Shown here: positions 1-11,990 of the stretch, piece after piece | How positions within the stretch are numbered: position 1 is the first letter of the stretch | How the letters are laid out: each line of letters begins with the position of its first letter | NCBI GenBank assembly: GCA_050084985.1 | Contig: JBITNC010000001.1 | Coordinates: 142,228,001 to 142,292,000 of the forward strand | DNA: 64,000 bases | Direction: 5' to 3' | DNA from: Nageia nagi | Taxonomy: Eukaryota; Pinophyta | Translations under genes and position numbers: made by a program | The notes under the pieces: generated by a model | Database searches by the model: none | Seen by the model: the letters and a program-made list of their open reading frames with translations, nothing else | What the model was told of the DNA's origin: nothing

Positions 1-629
1 AAAGTGTTTCAAGTACATATGAAATGAGTGGTCATACACCTACTTTTTGATCATCAGTGAGCTCTAGGTAGTTGAATTACTGCATCATCAATTTATATGG
101 AAAACATGTTGTTAGTTGCATAGATTAGGTAGATCCACATGAATGAATTGAAGTATGTGGATCAATATGAAGAGTATTACAAACCTAACTTCAAACATAT
201 ATACCATGCATAATGCACACTATTAACATCCTAAAATACATAGATCTATGAATAGAAATTGAAATACATGAGACAAGATGAAGGGTCTAGCGAATCTAAG
301 ATAAGTGGTGTTATGAAACACCTTTGTTGGGATGAATATTATATTGCATGTACTATTCTCTCTCCCTCTCATCTATCTAATCCTCAGAGATTATGTTGCC
401 CTTGGTATTCTTTTATATCAACATCTTGATCCTCTTTGATTCTTGGGATCATTGCATATTACATTATTTGTGGTGTATTTATTAACATTTAATACTCTTT
501 ACATTATTTTATGGTCCATTATATTGATTACATTTCCTTGGGTATATTTTAGCCCCTTTTTACAATAAATATACTTGATACTATAAAATGACTTATTTAA
601 TAAATAATAATTCATTTTAGGTATCTACA
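1..629 (-). repeat. 3' LTR of element A (partial, U5 end outside window)
   Basis: On the minus strand it starts TGTAGATACC at 629. Stretch 300-629 aligns with 7790-8123: both contain a shared block ending in a TAAATAATAATTCATTTT-like motif near the LTR start. Below 300 the similarity is weak. The LTR start resembles the TGTAGACACC start of element C, as expected for related families. Confidence 0.7.
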
Positions 630-1360
630 CTCATGTTTACTATTTAGGAAATTGATGTGTTCACATTCATGCCTTGATACAGAACAAGTCACTTTTTTTG
701 TGATAAAATGATACTGGTGTCCATGCCATTGGTGATGTAGGAATAATGAGCATGTCGTTGATGATGCAACTTTATTTGTGATGTAGATACCTACAAAAAG
801 GTATTAAATATAACTTGCATGAAAAAACTTTGGATACATAGTGAGTTGTATCATTCATTGATGATGAGGCAATATTAGCAATCTACTTATGACTACATCA
901 CTAGTTTGTGTTTTAAGTGAGTGAACTCTCATTAGCCATATAATTGGCCATTGAAAATCATATGTTTTATGTATATGACCCAAAGATATTATGCTTTGTA
1001 TGGTTGAAATAAAAAATCATATGAATACACAAGTTGCATCATCAATTGGAGATGAGACAATGTCAACATCTTACTCATTGTTGCATCACCAATTTATCTT
1101 TTAAGTGAGTGAACTCTCACTAGTTGTATCATTGACTATCAACAACCTAGCATTTTATCTCCATGGTCCATAGACATTATACTGTTAGTAATTTTTATCT
1201 TTTTTTAGGAACACATGTATTTTAAAATGTAAAGATAGTAATGCATGCCATTAGCTACATGAACATAGTACAATGAAATGAAAAACTAAAAATGAAACAC
1301 TATGATACAAGTACCTTGCATGAGATTTTTGGTGTGTTACAAGGTACAAAACCATTTCTC
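630..1360 (-). other. 3' untranslated internal region of element A
   Basis: There is no coding sequence between the integrase end and the LTR. It holds a diverged direct repeat (about 850-950 and 1040-1125) sharing the string GTGAGTGAACTCTCA and the phrase ATCATCAATT. No clear polypurine tract remains next to the LTR start at 629, so that site has decayed or the boundary is slightly off. Confidence 0.5.
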
Positions 1361-1620
1361 TTATGCAAAGAAGAATTTGAGATGGGTGGCATTAAAGGTC
1401 TTGGGTTCTTCTTTGCCATCCATAGATGATAGTTTGTAGGCATTTGATCCTATTTTTTCCACTACAATAAATGGACCCATCCAATTTGGTTCAAATTTCC
1501 TTTTAACCTCATCATTTGGAGCAATTTTATTGATATTCTCATTTAGCACTAAATCTCTCACTTTGAACTCTTTTTATTTTATCTTCTTTCCAAATGCTCT
1601 TTTCAATTTTGCATGATATA
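1361..1620 (-). pseudogene. Integrase C-terminal end of element A
   Basis: The minus-strand reading holds a run typical of the end of Gypsy polyproteins: a GPF motif after a tryptophan, then AYKL, a DGKEE-like turn and a final HLK(F/Y)-like string. This is the SH3-like tail that follows the DDE core. Element B carries a matching tail near 10500-10604. It is separated from the DDE core by frameshifts. Confidence 0.7.
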
Positions 1621-1720
1621 CCTTATGATGTTCAATTGCTTTGAGTCTCTTCTCATCCAATGACTCTAATTGCTATAACCTAGCTTTCCTTGCATCCTAA
1701 TATACTATATCTCCTTGCAA

Positions 1721-2510
1721 TTAAATCCTTAGGGAAGGGAGTTCTAATTCCAATGGTACTATAGATTCATCTCCATATACCAATGAAAATGTTTTTTCCC
1801 TCATGGTTGTTCTAATACTTATCATGTATGCCCATAGTGCATATGGTACTTGCTCATGCCAATCTCTTTTATATCTATCCCAAGTTTTTGATAAAATGCT
1901 CTTGATGGTCTTGTTAGTAGCTTTTGCTTGACCATTACCTTGAGGATAATAAACTGAAGAAAATATTTTCATAATATGAAATTTCATGCAAAATGCCTTC
2001 ATTTTCTTACCTTTGAAGTTAGGCACATTTTTCATAATCAACCTTTGTAGCACACCAACTCTTGTAATGATGTTTTCAATTAGGAATGCAGTGATCTTGT
2101 CTTGGGTGATTGATTTCATTGGAATGGATTAACTCATTTTGTAGTGAAATTTGTGGTTGTAATGACAAATTTATGACCTTCCCTTGAGTGAGGATTAATA
2201 AGCCCAATCAAATATATACCCCAAGTAGAAAATGGCCATGGTGAGACTATGGAATTTAACTCTTGGGTGGGTCGTTTCTCCATATTAGCATGCTTTTGAC
2301 AATGTAAACAAGTATTCACATTACCAATGTGTAAAAGCTTTGTATACAATGCCTTTGCATGAAAATGACCTCCACATAAACCATCATGAGCCTTTTCTAA
2401 TGCTGTAGCTATCTCATATTGTGTTAGACATCTCAATAAAGCACCATCAAAAGACCTTCTATAAAATACCTCACCAATGATAACATACTTATATAGTAGT
2501 CCTTTTTAAC
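1721..2510 (-). pseudogene. Integrase core of element A
   Basis: Two consecutive minus-strand pieces give the zinc-binding N-terminus (GGHFHA, then CLHCQKHA) and the end of the catalytic core, with the YYPQGNGQA signature and a following LWAY motif. The pieces are offset by a frameshift near 2120-2134, and the middle of the core, including the second catalytic Asp, is not readable. The enzyme cannot be functional. In a live element this protein would join the cDNA to chromosomal DNA. Confidence 0.8.
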
Positions 2511-2689
2511 CTAACCTTTTCATTTCTATCATAATCATCAAGAATTATTTGATGCTTCAAATAATTATAAATGTTAGAAGACCAATTTTGAAAATCATTC
2601 TCCTCAGTAATAAATCAAGTCTATATTTTATGCATATCTTCAATATAAGAGGGTGTACTAAGCTTATGAATTTTTAAAATGTCTCTTCA

Positions 2690-3205
2690 TCCTCAATCTC
2701 AATTGGTGCAAGAGAAGTTGCACTTGCCATGGTTTTTACATACTTGTTATTAGTTGGTGGGATATTCTGAATAATATATCTATCAAAATTATCCAACAAA
2801 TCATTAACCACTACCTTATAGGGCCTCAATTTTTCATCCTTTGTATCAAAAATATCCTATACTTAGTTAATGAAAAGTTATGAATCACCATAGATTTATA
2901 AGTCTCTAATTTTCAACATCACAACAACTTTCAAACCCAATATCTACCATATTAGCTGTGCATTCAAAAATAAGTTTGTAAGCCATAGGGATTACTTCAT
3001 TTGTAGGAGAAACCAAGATAATACCTTCCCTTGTTCCATAAGAATATTTAGATCTGTTAAAGTACAATGTCCAGATATTGAGTTCATCTTTTATGAGGCA
3101 CATGTATTCATTAAGGATCAACATCTCATCAAAATCATGCCTCTTATGGTCTTCTAATACATCTAGATGCCATTGAAGGTGTGGATCATCCTCATATTCA
3201 TACAA
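2690..3205 (-). pseudogene. Second (plant-type) RNase H domain of element A
   Basis: The minus-strand reading near 3070-2940 contains WTLYFNRS (the usual Asp-Gly replaced by Asn-Arg), then a SYGTREG turn, a VIPMAYKL strand and a degraded ECTANM block. This is the additional RNase H found in Tat-clade Gypsy elements between the connection domain and integrase. The catalytic start and the later acidic residues are altered, so it is dead. Downstream reading to about 2690 is fragmented. Confidence 0.65.
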
Positions 3206-3285
3206 AATTTCTTCATGGATAACTTCTTCATCCCATGAGGGAATTCAACTATCAAATCTACAATGGCTTGCCCTTTTACAGACTT

Positions 3286-3984
3286 CTATTTTACCACATT
3301 TATATCAAACTCTTGCAATAACATTAGCCATTTTTCTACCCTACCTAATAAATGTTGTTTTAGCACAAGATATTTCAATGGATTCACAGGGCTAACAACA
3401 AATGTAGTGTAATACAATAGATAATGTCTCAATTTTTTTATAGTGAAAATAATACCAAAGCAAAGTTTTTCCATAGGAGTATATCTAGTTTCATAGTCAA
3501 CAAGAGTTTTGCTAAGGTAATAAATTGCCCTTTCTTTGTTCTCATCATACTTTTGGCAAGATATTTTCCCCAAGGCATACAATATAGCCAAGATATACAA
3601 ATAAGCAAGTTTTAAAAAATCCATAGGCACTAGGATAGGAGAATTGAGCAAATATCATTTGATATCCTCAAAAGCTTTTTGGTATTTTTCATCCCATATA
3701 AATTTAACATCCTTTTTCATTAGATGAGTAAAGGGTATACAATTATCTCCAAGATGCAAAATGAACCTTATTACCAAATGAATCTTTCCTTGGAGACTCC
3801 TTAATTGCTTTAGATTCTTTAGGGGAGGCATGCTAATTATGGCTTTCACTTTTTGGGATCTTTTTACAATTCCTCTTTTAGATACCATGAAACCAAGTAA
3901 CTTTCCATAAGTAACACCAACAACACATTTTTGAGGTCTAAGTCTAAGTTTGTACCTTTTCAAAATTTGAAAATACCTCCTCAA
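3286..3984 (-). pseudogene. RT thumb/connection and first RNase H of element A
   Basis: Two adjacent reading frames cover LGFMVSKRGI, the PPLKNLKQLRSLQGKI thumb motif, the AFEDIK segment and then AIYYLSKTLVDYETRYTPMEK with KLRHYLLYY. These are standard motifs of the Gypsy RT C-terminus and its tethered RNase H. Stops at about 3652 and inside the second piece break the frame. Confidence 0.85.
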
Positions 3985-4529
3985 GTAGCTCTAAATGATC
4001 TTGGCCTTGTTTTGACTTCATTAAGATGTCATCAACATATAGCTCAACTGATTCATGGATGTGCTCATGAAACATTGAGACTATATCCCTTTGGTAAGTG
4101 GCACATGCATTTTTTAGTCCAAAAGGCATAACTTTCCAACAAAAATTTTCCCATGGAGTGGTGAAAGTAGTCTTATGTTGGTTAGATCGATTGATTAGTA
4201 TTTGATATAACTAAAAATCCATCCATAAAAGATAATGTATCATGACTAGTTATACTATCCACAATCATATCAATATTGGGTAATGGAAAATCATCCTTAG
4301 GATAAGCATTATTGATATCATGGAAATCAGTACAAACCCTTATTTTTTTATTTGGATTTGTAATAGGAATAATGTTAGATATCCATTTAGAATAATCAAT
4401 TGGTCTAATAACTCCAACATTCAAATACTTTTGTATTTCTTTCTTGACTAATAAAGCTTTTGAAGGATACATCTTTCTTGGCTTTTGCTTGATTTGATTA
4501 GCCATTTTTTTAAATGGTAAATTATGCAT
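3944..4529 (-). pseudogene. Reverse transcriptase fingers/palm of element A
   Basis: The minus-strand reading gives the primer-grip and palm region: VRPIDYSKWISNIIPI, an RVCTDFHDIN block, then MPFGLKNACATYQR and the active-site YVDD at about 4028-4039. A frameshift and short loss between 4130 and 4182 separates the two halves and removes the usual segment before MPFGL. The family is unmistakable and the enzyme is defective. Confidence 0.88.
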
Positions 4530-5340
4530 GAAAATTAAGGATCTAAACTAGGCATATCATCATAAGACTAAGAAATTATTTTATGATGTTCAATGAATTT
4601 ATTTTTGTAACTTTCCTATTGTGGTGTAGGGAGGGCTGATCCAATTTGAACCAATTTTTGCTCATCAGTAATCCCAATATTGACATTCAACAATTCTTTA
4701 GTAGTAATGTAAGCTCATTCTTTTTTTGTAATAATGAAGGTAATTCTTCTAATCCTTGTATGTCACTTGCCTAATATCATCTGTTGAACTAAAACACTTC
4801 ATTGAAATTCACTTCTTGGCCAAAATATGCATACTCATTGAGAATATAACCAAGTTTCCTCTTTAATTAGACTTAGAAACTCTAAATGTGCCCTCAAGTA
4901 TTCTAAAATATCATCATTAGTTCTAAAGTAATCAAATTCTAAAGGTATAGTATCATCAATCCATAAATCTCTATCAATATCATCAGACAATTCAATCAAA
5001 TTGCACTCTTTCACAAACTTAATAGGTCCCAATGCTTACTTAGTATTTTTTTACTACTCAATCAATCTTTAATCATCTATGCTTTTGAATTATTAGGAAA
5101 TGAAAGCATACCTTGTTCAAACTTTCTTAATCCTCCCCCTTTGCACTTGCAATTTTCAACCATATATTTGTGAACAAAAGGAGATGGAAAGAGTTTACCC
5201 ATTTCAGTAATCATTTGTGCTTCTATTGATTTGTTTGGACTAGGGTGACATAGACATGATGGAGTAAGACCCTTCCCCATCTCCACTATTTCTATTCCAT
5301 TGGTGACCTTCTAGTAGGATAACACATTGCAAACAACCTT
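4530..5340 (-). pseudogene. Protease-RT linker of element A
   Basis: The stretch holds decayed acidic linker sequence, with a DLWIDDTIPLEFD block (4835-5032) and a KCKGGGLRKFEQGM block (5077-5286). Both blocks recur in the same order in element B on the opposite strand (about 9700-9960), which identifies A and B as one family. No catalytic function is expected. Confidence 0.6.
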
Positions 5341-6156
5341 CCAAAGATAGAATTTTGGGTTGTCCCAAATCCTTAACGAATGCAAATACATCCATGTTCT
5401 CAATTTATATGTACTCATTCTAGTTTCCATAATTTGAGTCTATTTTTTTGCATTTTCCCTCAGTGGAAATTATTCCAAAGGCTCAATCTCATATCTTTGA
5501 CATGTTATTGTAAATCCCTCAAAATCTATTAAATTATAGAAAGCATATGGTTCTAGATAACCAAGCATTGTATGGACCTCATCCTAATATTCAAACTTTA
5601 ATCTACCATGTACTATGGATGGGAATGCATCCATATCATGAAGCCAAGGCCTTCCCAATAACATATTATATGATAATTTGGAATTAACAACCCAAAACTT
5701 AGCTACAATTATCCTTACTCCTATGGTTACTATAATACCAATCAATTTTTTAGATGAGATAGCATATGCCCTAATTTTGAATGTAGCTTCTTATAGTGGA
5801 GGGATTTCTACACATTTTTCTTGTAATTGGATCAAAAAATTATGAGAGTATACATTAAGAGCTGATCCAATATCTAACAATGTTATCTTACTTTTCCATC
5901 CATAAATCATAGGTGTAATATATAAAGCTAAACATTCATCAAGCAATTCCTTGTTAACCTTTTCAAGTTTGTAAAACAGAGATAGCATCACATTCCTTGA
6001 TAGATCTAAGCTTTTTGGAGAACATAGCAATAAACATATTTGTAGGAAATACCTCTTTTTTGAAAAAAGCATATAAGATCTCTCTAGTGTTTTAGATGTG
6101 GATATAAGATCATATAAACTAATCTTTATAGGAGTGGTTTTTAATTGCTCAATCAT
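5341..6156 (-). pseudogene. Protease of element A
   Basis: The minus-strand reading contains LLDIGSALNVY (the retropepsin D-x-G-S loop, with Ile where Thr or Ser is usual) and, downstream, a MLLGRPWLHDMDAFPS-like block that follows the protease in Tat-type elements. Stops lie between the two motifs. It would have cleaved the Gag-Pol polyprotein. Confidence 0.72.
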
Positions 6157-7400
6157 ACTATATGTCTTTGGATCATGTGGGATACTTACTTGTTCTATAG
6201 TAACTACATTGGGAGCATACCTTGGATGCCCTCTTCATAACCTAGCACAAACTTCTTTATCTATTGAAATTGTATTCACTGTGGCTCCTTGATTTGAATA
6301 TGTTTGATAAATCTAATATTTTCCCTTAGCAATATGATCCAATATGGATTCCTCTAATGCTTTACAAAAATTTGTAGCATGACCCTTTCTTTGATGATAT
6401 GTGCAATAAGCATATGATTTCCCCATAGGAACCTTATCATCCTGTACTAATTTTTTCAATGGCTATAATAATCCCCTTTTCATCAAATCTCTCATAATAA
6501 ACCTTACTAAATTGGAAAGGTGTACCTTATATCTTTTGTAGTGGCAAATCTTTACAAATTTGATGGAGAAGCAAGTCTATTAGCCATATATACTATCTTT
6601 TCTTCTTCTTTAGCATACATTTTTCTATTCTCCTTATTGAAAGGATTAGGTGCATACTTAAGCTCCCCTAATTCAAGCAAAATTTTTTCTTTTTTCAATA
6701 ATTCTTGTATCAATACTCCAAATCCAATTTTTTGATTACTAGGAGCATGCAAATTGATAATTGGCAATATAGAATCTCTAAATATAGCACAAAATTCACT
6801 TTCATCTAATTTGCTTCAAATGGATTACCATACCTTTTTAAATCATGGAATGTACCTTTCTAGGGTTTCATTACCCCCTTATCTCATTATGCATAACTCT
6901 ATAATGGTACTTTGCTCTTTGATGTTTTGTTTGCATTATCCCATGAATAATTTGACTAATAAATTAAAATAATCAATTGAACCTATAGAAAAATTATAGA
7001 ACCACTAACTAGCATCACCTTTCAAACTCCTTGGAAAAAATTTGGTCATCGATATCTCCTCCAACCCTAATTTCAACAAGCACTCCTCTTGAAAGCTGAT
7101 AAGATATTATTTTGGGTCTTGTTCATCACTAAACATCTTGAACTTGGGGCCTTATACTCAAGTGGTAGGGGAAAATTATGGATCTCCTTCAATAAGGTTG
7201 AGATGGATATACCATTATACTCCTCTTCACTTTGCTATGGTCTCCTACTATTCTCAAGATTGGTAAGTTGTGCAGCTATGATCAGATCTGGTATCATCGA
7301 TAAGCTACTTGAACTCCTAAATGATTGCATTTTCTTTTCCATATTTTCCATTCTCCTATAAAGTTCACACATCATTTGCTTTATTTTTACACAATTGATA
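6157..7400 (-). pseudogene. Gag of element A
   Basis: Near 6440-6370 the minus strand encodes a Cx2Hx4Hx4C knuckle (CTYHQRKGHATNFC), the same atypical spacing as in element C. Upstream (about 7060-6800) broken frames show a retrotransposon gag core with a WFYNFSIGSI-like motif and a later LERY block. The coding is shattered by frameshifts. Confidence 0.65.
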
Positions 7401-7437
7401 GGTTGCAACCATCATTTATGGTATAGGTCCATTACAT

Positions 7438-7456
7438 AACTCTCATGATATCTCAT
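7438..7456 (-). other. Possible degenerate primer-binding site of element A
   Basis: Just inside the 5' LTR the plus strand reads ACTCTCATGATATCTCA, a poor match to the complement of an initiator-Met tRNA primer site (GCTCTGATACCA). The placement is right but the match is weak. It differs from the primer site type of element C. Confidence 0.25.
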
Positions 7457-8123
7457 TGGGAGGACCAAGATAAATCAAACACTCAGGTTCACCAAAATTT
7501 AGATCTCAAATAATGCATAAATAATAAAATTGATGTACTATTTGTCCACAATATATTATTGAAGCATATATGAGAAATATGGTATCAAATGAAAAAGGAT
7601 AATCAATGTACCTTCATTACAATCACACAAATAGAAATCATTCATCAACCACCATAATGTGTTCAAAGAGGCACATGTCACTAATGACATAATATACTAT
7701 GTCACTAGCTATGTGAATTAAGTAAATCAATAAATGAAATGAAAATATGTGAAAGCAACATGAAGGACTTAATAGATATATGTAGAGGTGGTGTTACAAA
7801 ACACTATTATGGGTAGGATAGAGTGATATTGCATTTGTTGAAGTCTCTCTTGGAATATTTGATGCCTTCGCATGATACCTCTCAATGTTGCCTTTGATGT
7901 GTCTTTATAGGAACATCCTAGTCTTTTTTAATTATTGATATCATTGCACATTACATGGTTTGAGGTGTCTTTCTTGATATTTTACACCTTTTACATTGTA
8001 CAAGGCCTATTACATTGATTACATTTCTTTGGGTATATTTTAACCCCTTTTTACAATAAATATCCTTGATGCTATAAAATGAATTATTTAATAAATAATA
8101 ATTCATTTTTAGGCATCTAAACA
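7457..8123 (-). repeat. 5' LTR of element A
   Basis: On the minus strand it starts TGTTTAGATGCC at 8123. It aligns with the lower LTR over 300-629, including a poly-pyrimidine/TAAATAATAATTCATTTT-type block near the start. The internal boundary is approximate. Confidence 0.65.
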
Positions 8124-9480
8124 TACCATGCTTCAAAAGGGTATGGTATTCCACACAAAGTAAGTTGTTGGAAGAGGAAATATGTGGTAATTTTGATTAA
8201 TTTATTATTCTTATTCTTAAACACTATACTATAAAATATGTTGAAATGGGATTAGGTAGAATGATTAAGAGAATTGTATACAAAGAAAAGGTCTTTCTTG
8301 AGATTGGATCACTCAAGTATAGATTTACCATAATGCAACAATGCTGAAGCACCTTATTTGACAAGATTTGTTACACAAAGGGAGTCCTTTAAGAATAAAA
8401 TCTATTCAAGAAGGGACTAATCAAGCCATTGGATAGAAGGGCATAAGATAATAATATGAATTTTGATAATCATGTTCTTTATCACTCATACCATCAAAGG
8501 AGATATTCCACCAATCAATGAAAACTATTTAACATTATAATATTAGATTTGATTGCACAAGGCATAAATGAAGTGAAAGACACTCAACCAAGGGAGACAT
8601 AAAAATACCAAATGAGTAATATTATTTCTATTGATGAGGAAAAATGTATATCCATTTGAAGGGGATATTTAATAGCAATTCCAAATTCTATCACAGTTGA
8701 AAAAATAAGTCTCCTACTTGATCCAAAATCATACAATATGGTAGAATAGTTGAAAAATACCTAAGCTAAGATTAGTTTGTTTGAGCTTATCCAAATTTCT
8801 AAGCCACATAAGGAAATATTGTATGGTGTGTTTAAGAAAGAAAAGGTCCCTAGTAATATTTTTGTTGTTACTTTTTTTCTAAAAAAATTAAGTCCCTTCA
8901 AGCTTGTAATGATTAGTTTTGATGATAAAGAATTACAAAAAAGGAGATTGTTGATGAATTTTTAGCTATTACATAACACCTAACATTGATAGTTGGGAAA
9001 TTAAAATATATATTGTAGATACTAATTCTTACAAATTCTTGAAAGATCTAGAAAATAATGTCCCTATCCCACCCATGGATGATCCCACCCTTTGCATAAG
9101 AGGATTTGATAATGTATCGAAGAGATCCCTTAGTATTATTTTACTTACTATTTAGTTGGATCCTAAGATAAATCTATCCTTATTCCAGATCATGAGTAGA
9201 AGGATGACCTATAATCTTTTTTAAGAAGATCTTGGATCCATGAGATGATGGCAATTCCTTGTACATTACATAATTATATCAAGTTTGAACATTAAGGAGA
9301 AATTCATAAAGTGGCAGTAGATATTGAAACTTATATGATGTGTAATTTAGAATATTTAGAGCTAGAAGGTATTGATATCCATCACATCAATCTATTTGAT
9401 GTTCCTCCATAAGAACCACAAACAACATTGGTAAATGAAGAGGTAAAAGTGCAATTTATAGAAACTGGGCTTGGTTAATA
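8124..9480 (+). pseudogene. Gag end and protease of element B
   Basis: The start (8124-8160) matches the gag segment of element A at about 6820-6850 read on the other strand. From 8777 the reading gives an upstream block (LFELIQISKPHKEILYGV), then the decayed protease, then LGRSWIHEMMAIP-like residues (about 9225-9260) and the ETYMMCNLEYLELEG block. The last two are standard post-protease motifs. Stops and frameshifts are frequent. Confidence 0.65.
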
Positions 9481-10134
9481 CTCCATTCAAAATCTATATC
9501 CCATGTCCTCCATCAAATATTTTGGATGTATAAAATAGTACATGACAAAGGAAGTACATGTTGTATAGAAGGGCACTCACATCAAGCAAATAGTGACAAA
9601 ATGGGAGTTTCTTATTTTATATCTTCTCTGAAACTTGATGTCGATCTTAATGATAAAAAATTTTAGATGATATAAATGGATAAGCTTTGTAAATATTTGT
9701 TTTACTCTCCATTTTCTCATAAGTACATCAAATTTAAATACAAATGTAAAGGAGGTTTAGGAAAATCAAAGAAAGGAATGTTTACCTTTCCATTAGATTT
9801 AGATGCTCAAAAAGATAAAAAGGGATTAAGATGCATGCATCCCACTATAAAATATTCAAGATCTATTAAATTTATTCTATAATGCAATTTAATTAAGCTT
9901 TTATATATATTTATGAGGACTTATGGATTTATGATATCATTCCATTAGAGTTTGATAATTTTGTCCACTAATGATGTACTACTTGAATACATGGGGATAC
10001 ACTATGAATTACTAAATCATATAACACATGAAATCCAAGCTTTATAAATATCCAACATGGGTATTTTTTATCAAGATATTGATTTCAAAGAGGTATTTCA
10101 AGCATAATAAAATAAGAAATTATCATATCACTTT
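9481..10134 (+). pseudogene. Protease-RT linker remnant of element B
   Basis: The reading at 9676-9882 holds FSHKYIKFKYKCKGG and KKGMFTFP, and about 9930-9960 a DLWI..IPLEFDNF block. These correspond to element A positions 5286-5077 and 5032-4835. The sequence stops matching before the RT would begin, marking the deletion junction near 10130. Confidence 0.55.
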
Positions 10135-10604
10135 GGGCATACAAGACTAGTGTTAGAACAAATAAAGGAGCAATACCTTTCTCTTTGGTATATGGTGATG
10201 AGGCTATTGTGCCACTTGAGTTGAGATTACCTCACTAAAATATCACTACATAGAGATATTATAGATGAAGAGGAAAGGAAAGCAAGGTTGTAACAGTTGG
10301 AGGACCTTGGATGAAAAAAATTCATGCAATAGAATATCATAAAATATATCATGGAAAAATCAAAAGGGTAATATATGAGAAAAAGTTGAATCCAAAAAGC
10401 TTTTAAATTGGTGACTTAGTACTCAAAGAGAACATTAATAAAAAGTAGCAATGATGAGGTAAAAGGTAAATTCAAACCAAATTGGATAGATCTAGATGGT
10501 TTTTTAGATACCACAAAATTAGGAGCATACAAATTATCCACAATAGATGGAAAAGAAGAGAAACAAATATTTAATTCCATACATCTCAAACACTTCTATG
10601 CCTA
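10135..10604 (+). pseudogene. Integrase 3' end of element B
   Basis: The plus-strand reading gives a LWAYKTSVRT..FSLVYGDEAIVPLEL block, the conserved end of the DDE core, followed after frameshifts by the GAYKLSTIDGKEE-like tail. It matches the same tail in element A (1361-1561). All upstream catalytic residues are absent. Confidence 0.72.
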
Positions 10605-11301
10605 AGTGATCAACTTTGTACCTAACTCTACAATGATGCATCTTGCTAATCGTACTTATATAGTTTTGTATATTTTATTTTCTTTCTAATTTTTGTAATT
10701 CTCATGATATTAACACCCTTCTTTTCTAGTGACATAGCATTGACACCTTTCAAAAAATGAGATTCCTATTTGTGAAAATAATCTTGTTGAGGCAAATAAG
10801 CAAGTAATATTTGAAAACCAAATTCCTTGTAGATATTACTTATTCAAAAATAACAAAAAAAGAGAAGATAATTTCTTATTTATGAAAATTAGTTCATTAG
10901 GAAAAATAGGAAGATAGAATTTAAAAACCATGTTCATGGTAGGTACTACTTAAACATCTACACCATTCAAGAACTACATACATAATATAAGCATCCTTAT
11001 ATTTTCTTACAAATCCAAATCCAATATAACATACATTAATAATCAACTTCAAAAAGATCCTGGATATGCCCAAAACTAATGAACTAAGTAGAAATAGATG
11101 AAGATTCACCACCATCCATTTTTTTCCAGCATAATTATAACAAAGATGTAAAATTATCAAATCTAGTTTTTATCTTGATCATCCCATCCATTAGAGGCAA
11201 TCAAGATAAAAGGGACAAAGAAGGTGTTTCACCAAATGGTTCATGCCATCAAAAAATTACTTTCTTTTTAGTCTTTACAATTCTTTGGACATGTAGAAAT
11301 C
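10605..11301 (+). other. 3' untranslated internal region of element B with a direct repeat
   Basis: No coding is seen. Two diverged copies of a 90-bp segment lie at about 10757-10848 and 10862-10952, both ending in a GTAG(A/G)TA(T/C)TACTTA string. Such short tandem duplications are common in Tat 3' regions. Confidence 0.45.
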
Positions 11302-11313
11302 AGAGGGGTAAAA
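11302..11313 (+). other. Polypurine tract of element B
   Basis: AGAGGGGTAAAA lies directly before TGTAGCCACATAAA, which has the TGTAG start seen in the LTRs of this family. This is the expected plus-strand priming site for cDNA synthesis. Confidence 0.6.
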
Positions 11314-11990
11314 TGTAGCCACATAAATATGGTTTCAATTTAAAATAAATCATATTTTAGGTAAAAAGTCTAATATTGTAAAAGGTATTGTAAATTTCAA
11401 TAAAAGGAATCATAAATAATGTATCTAGTATCAATATCAAGAAAAATACCATAAACTATGTAATCATTGTAGATATCAAGAAGCACATCTCTAAAAGAAG
11501 ATTCGAAGCAAGGCATTCCTTATTGGATGATTAGATCCTCAACATATCTAGATAGGTTGACTAATGATCCACACTTTAAATAATAATGGTGTCTCTTTAT
11601 GCCACATATCTAAGGATATATTATCTATTCTTCACTCTAACATCATATTATATGAGTTTGTTTTTATCCTCATTAGATCTCATAATGCCACTAGTGTGTG
11701 AGGACTACATCTAGAGCACATGCACCATAACTCCTACATCTATGAAGCTCTAGATTTAGAAGATGAACTATTTAGAGAAAGATATAATATATCTAGAAAA
11801 TAAGGTATTTGATCCTGCATCAACAACTACTAATACTCCTACTAAGTCTTATAATATTCAAAGTGATATTGCAATAGTATGAATAGTGATTTATTTAGTT
11901 GCAAGTCAATTATTTAGTGACTACAATCTACCTAATACATAATGATATATCTTTTGTAGCATGTTTTGTGGAAAATATTAAAATGCACCC
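11314..11990 (+). repeat. Probable 3' LTR of element B
   Basis: It starts TGTAGCC right after the polypurine tract. Alignment to the element A LTR is weak, and the end cannot be fixed from the window, so the right coordinate is a guess from the LTR length of element A. Confidence 0.4.

Larger units (their letters stand above)
1..8123 (-). mobile_element. Element A: degenerate Tat-like Ty3/Gypsy LTR retrotransposon, partial
   Basis: Reading the minus strand from high to low coordinates gives LTR, gag with a Cx2Hx4Hx4C knuckle, protease, reverse transcriptase, RNase H, a second RNase H, integrase and a second LTR. This is the Ty3/Gypsy order, and the extra RNase H after the connection domain is the hallmark of the Tat clade. 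The two LTRs (1-629 and about 7457-8123) align clearly but are well diverged, and every coding domain carries stops and frameshifts, so it is an old, dead copy. The lower LTR runs off the left edge of the window. Its upper boundary cuts into element B, so A probably inserted into B. Confidence 0.85.
8124..11313 (+). mobile_element. Element B: truncated plus-strand copy of the element A family
   Basis: Sequence immediately after the element A LTR starts in mid-gag, in the opposite orientation to A. It continues through protease and linker into the last part of integrase and a 3' untranslated region ending in a polypurine tract. RT, both RNase H domains and most of integrase are missing: the linker is followed directly by LWAYKTSVRT at about 10135. 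This looks like an internal deletion of an old copy that was then cut by element A. Confidence 0.7.

Noticed and set aside
7951-8154. 67-codon minus-strand ORF across the element A/B junction
   Set aside because: It combines LTR sequence of A with antisense gag of B and is a chance frame.
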